DNA of 64,000 nt from Nannochloropsis oceanica (taxonomy: Eukaryota; Sar; Eustigmatophyceae; Eustigmatales; Monodopsidaceae), in the NCBI GenBank assembly GCA_004519485.1, contig CP038131.1, forward strand, positions 331,501 to 395,500, written 5' to 3'. Positions 62,647 to 64,000 of this stretch are shown in pieces. The notes below the pieces were generated by a model, which saw only the letters and a list, made by a program, of their open reading frames with translations, had not been told where the DNA came from and did no database searches. Each line of letters starts with the position of its first letter. The first letter of the stretch is position 1. A program made the position numbers and the translations under genes.

Positions 62647-64000
62647 CTAAATACTGTATTCCACTTCCGACAAAACATAGCCTAGTTTACACGCCCCGGC
62701 ATCCACCTCTCTATGCCCCGTTCTCGTCCATGCGCCATGGCCGGCAACAGCAGGGCCAGGAACCGCAGCAGCAAACTCCCGCACACTGCTCCGGCCTAAA
62801 ATCTCGTCACAAAAGAGTGTCTGCGCCTTGGCCTCGGTCACGCGCACCCAGACATAATCCCCTGGCTGCAAAGACACCATTGGTCCCCTCCCCTCTCCAT
62901 TCCTCACGCTCGCAGGCACGTCCCGATACGGAAAAATGCAGCGTTTATTCGTATCACTCCTTCCCGTCCATGTGGGACTATCCGGGGTCGATCGCTTGCT
63001 CGGTCCCTCCACCAGTAACAGATGCTCCCGCCCAACCTCAGCGGCATTACGCGCGGCGGCAACACGACGGAAAGTAGCAATTATCTCTGCCAGCCGTCGT
63101 TGTTTGTCGGATTCAGGCACATTGTCTTGAAGATGGTAGGCGGCATGCGTCCTCTCCCGCAAGGAATACGCAAACAAAAAAGCTTGATCATAGCCGACGG
63201 CTTCAATCAAGCTTAAGGTCTCTAGGTGTTCATCCTCCGTTTCCTCACAAAACCCCGCGATAAAATCAGACGACAAGGAAACGTTGGGAATCACCTCCCT
63301 CGCCCGCTCAACCAAGGCCAGGTAGGCCTCTCGAGTATAGCCTCTCCGCATCCGATGCAATACTGTGCTGCTGCCACTTTGAGCAGGCAAATGCAATGAC
63401 GCACATATCGAGGGCCGTTCGGCAATGAGCTGCAGTAACGGCAGAGGGAAATCCTTTGGGTGGGGAGAGGTGAAACGAATGCGCACCTCCTCGTCCACCC
63501 TTGATACTGCCTCGAGCAGGTCCACGAATCGGGCCCCGGCCTTATCTCTACTCTTGTACATGTTCGAGAACCCTTCCGAAGCCTCATACCTCCCCCCACT
63601 AATCACCGACGCGGTACTTGTGCTGGTGTCATGGAACGAATTCACATTCTGACCCAACAACACCACCTCCTTCACGCCCTGTCCTGCCAGCCTCCTCACT
63701 TCTTCCAAAATACTGTGTAACGGCCGCGAGCGTTCCCGTCCCCGGGTATGGGGGACAATGCAGTATGAGCAAAGGTTATTGCAACCACGCATGATTGAGA
63801 CAAAGGCGCTTTTGTTATCGGGAGAGATACGCGAAGGTTTGATTTCCGCATAGGTCTCATCCATCGATAATTGCACATTCACCCCCTTCTCCCCCGCCTC
63901 CACCACGTCCAGCAACCGGGGCAAGTCTCTATATGCGTCGGGTCCCACAACTAAATCTATCGCTTCCTCTTCCAGTAGCTTCTTCTTGAGTCGCTCGGCC
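62647..64000 (-). CDS. CDK5RAP1: tRNA methylthiotransferase, CDK5RAP1/MiaB family (5' part outside window)
   Basis: Radical-SAM enzyme that adds the methylthio group to i6A37 of tRNA, usually in mitochondria or plastids. The visible part, about 451 aa, runs off the right edge; the N-terminal UPF0004 domain with its three cluster cysteines lies beyond, only its end (VGPDAYRDLPRLLDVVE) being seen. The radical-SAM signature MRGCNNLCSYCIVPHTRGRE carries the CxxxCxxC cluster. Further family landmarks are EVVLLGQNVNSF, RIRFTSPHPKDFP, HLPAQSGSSTVLHRMRRGYT, SSDFIAGFCEETE and FAYSLRERTHAAY. The C-terminal TRAM domain is present (LQPGDYVWVRVTEAKAQTLF). An insert near STSTASVISGG after the GQNVNSF motif is normal for eukaryotic members. 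Start and upstream exons are outside the window. Confidence 0.93.
   Translation of the reverse strand, partial: AERLKKKLLEEEAIDLVVGPDAYRDLPRLLDVVEAGEKGVNVQLSMDETYAEIKPSRISPDNKSAFVSIMRGCNNLCSYCIVPHTRGRERSRPLHSILEEVRRLAGQGVKEVVLLGQNVNSFHDTSTSTASVISGGRYEASEGFSNMYKSRDKAGARFVDLLEAVSRVDEEVRIRFTSPHPKDFPLPLLQLIAERPSICASLHLPAQSGSSTVLHRMRRGYTREAYLALVERAREVIPNVSLSSDFIAGFCEETEDEHLETLSLIEAVGYDQAFLFAYSLRERTHAAYHLQDNVPESDKQRRLAEIIATFRRVAAARNAAEVGREHLLLVEGPSKRSTPDSPTWTGRSDTNKRCIFPYRDVPASVRNGEGRGPMVSLQPGDYVWVRVTEAKAQTLFCDEILGRSSVREFAAAVPGPAVAGHGAWTRTGHREVDAGACKLGYVLSEVEYSI

Noticed and set aside
1-64000. CRISPR arrays, bacterial operons or intact mobile elements
   Set aside because: Spliceosomal introns and eukaryotic genes fill the window. 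I saw no transposase, reverse transcriptase, long terminal repeats or spacer arrays.

Overview
This is a gene-dense nuclear window from a eukaryote, most likely a photosynthetic stramenopile (ochrophyte; a eustigmatophyte-like alga is my best guess, not proven). The clues are short spliceosomal introns with CCCTCCCT-rich polypyrimidine tracts, a thioredoxin with a signal peptide followed directly by Phe (the secondary-plastid targeting pattern of heterokonts), an ELO elongase, a CrtR-like membrane hydroxylase, and ciliary genes (CEP120, IFT57). The ciliary genes suggest a lineage that makes, or recently made, flagellated cells.

Layout: 0.3-2.2 kb holds a divergent pair, RNA polymerase I subunit RPA12 (-) and LSM6 (+). 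2.2-4.3 kb has no gene I can support. 4.4-6.5 kb is a Gln-rich protein spliced to an array of near-identical mTERF repeats. 7.6-9.3 kb is an AAAP amino acid transporter (-). 10.4-10.75 kb is a small coding-looking segment with an apparent frame change. 11.6-13.3 kb is a C2-domain membrane protein (+). 14.6-16.0 kb is an ELO elongase (-), preceded at 14.4 kb by about 53 CTC repeats. Near 17.1-17.3 kb lies a fragment of organellar (probably mitochondrial) small-subunit rRNA. 18-20.2 kb is an unrecognised protein, 20.4-21.6 kb is capping protein beta (-), and 22.2-25.6 kb is CEP120 (+).

26-26.5 kb is a small MICOS-like protein; 27.2-29.9 kb a NRF-6-type acyltransferase (-); 30.5-32.3 kb a HACDTATD methyltransferase (-); 32.6-39.6 kb a full-length ABCA transporter (+); 40.2-41.0 kb Cpn10 (-); 41.5-42.4 kb plastid thioredoxin (+); 42.7-43.8 kb IFT57 (-); 44.6-46.8 kb an ABCG half-transporter (-). 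47.4-50.1 kb is a protein combining a CHAT-like domain, an NB-ARC NTPase and a STAT-like SH2 domain. 50.6-52.2 kb is a coiled-coil protein (+); 52.5-53.5 kb an ALKBH8-like dioxygenase (-); 53.9-55.6 kb DCAF7/TTG1 (+); 57.3-58.7 kb the CrtR-like hydroxylase (-); 59.9-62.3 kb an acidic low-complexity protein (-); and 62.6 kb to the right edge a partial CDK5RAP1/MiaB methylthiotransferase (-).

The genes do not form one pathway; neighbours mainly share divergent promoters or convergent 3' ends. The most unusual item is the CHAT-like/NB-ARC/SH2 protein. It looks like a STAND-type signalling switch with an apparently dead protease-like N-terminus and a phosphotyrosine-reading C-terminus. Exon joins were worked out by eye from GT/AG sites and reading phase; all joined models close to whole codons. 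Twelve of the 33 splice donors I used read GTACGT.
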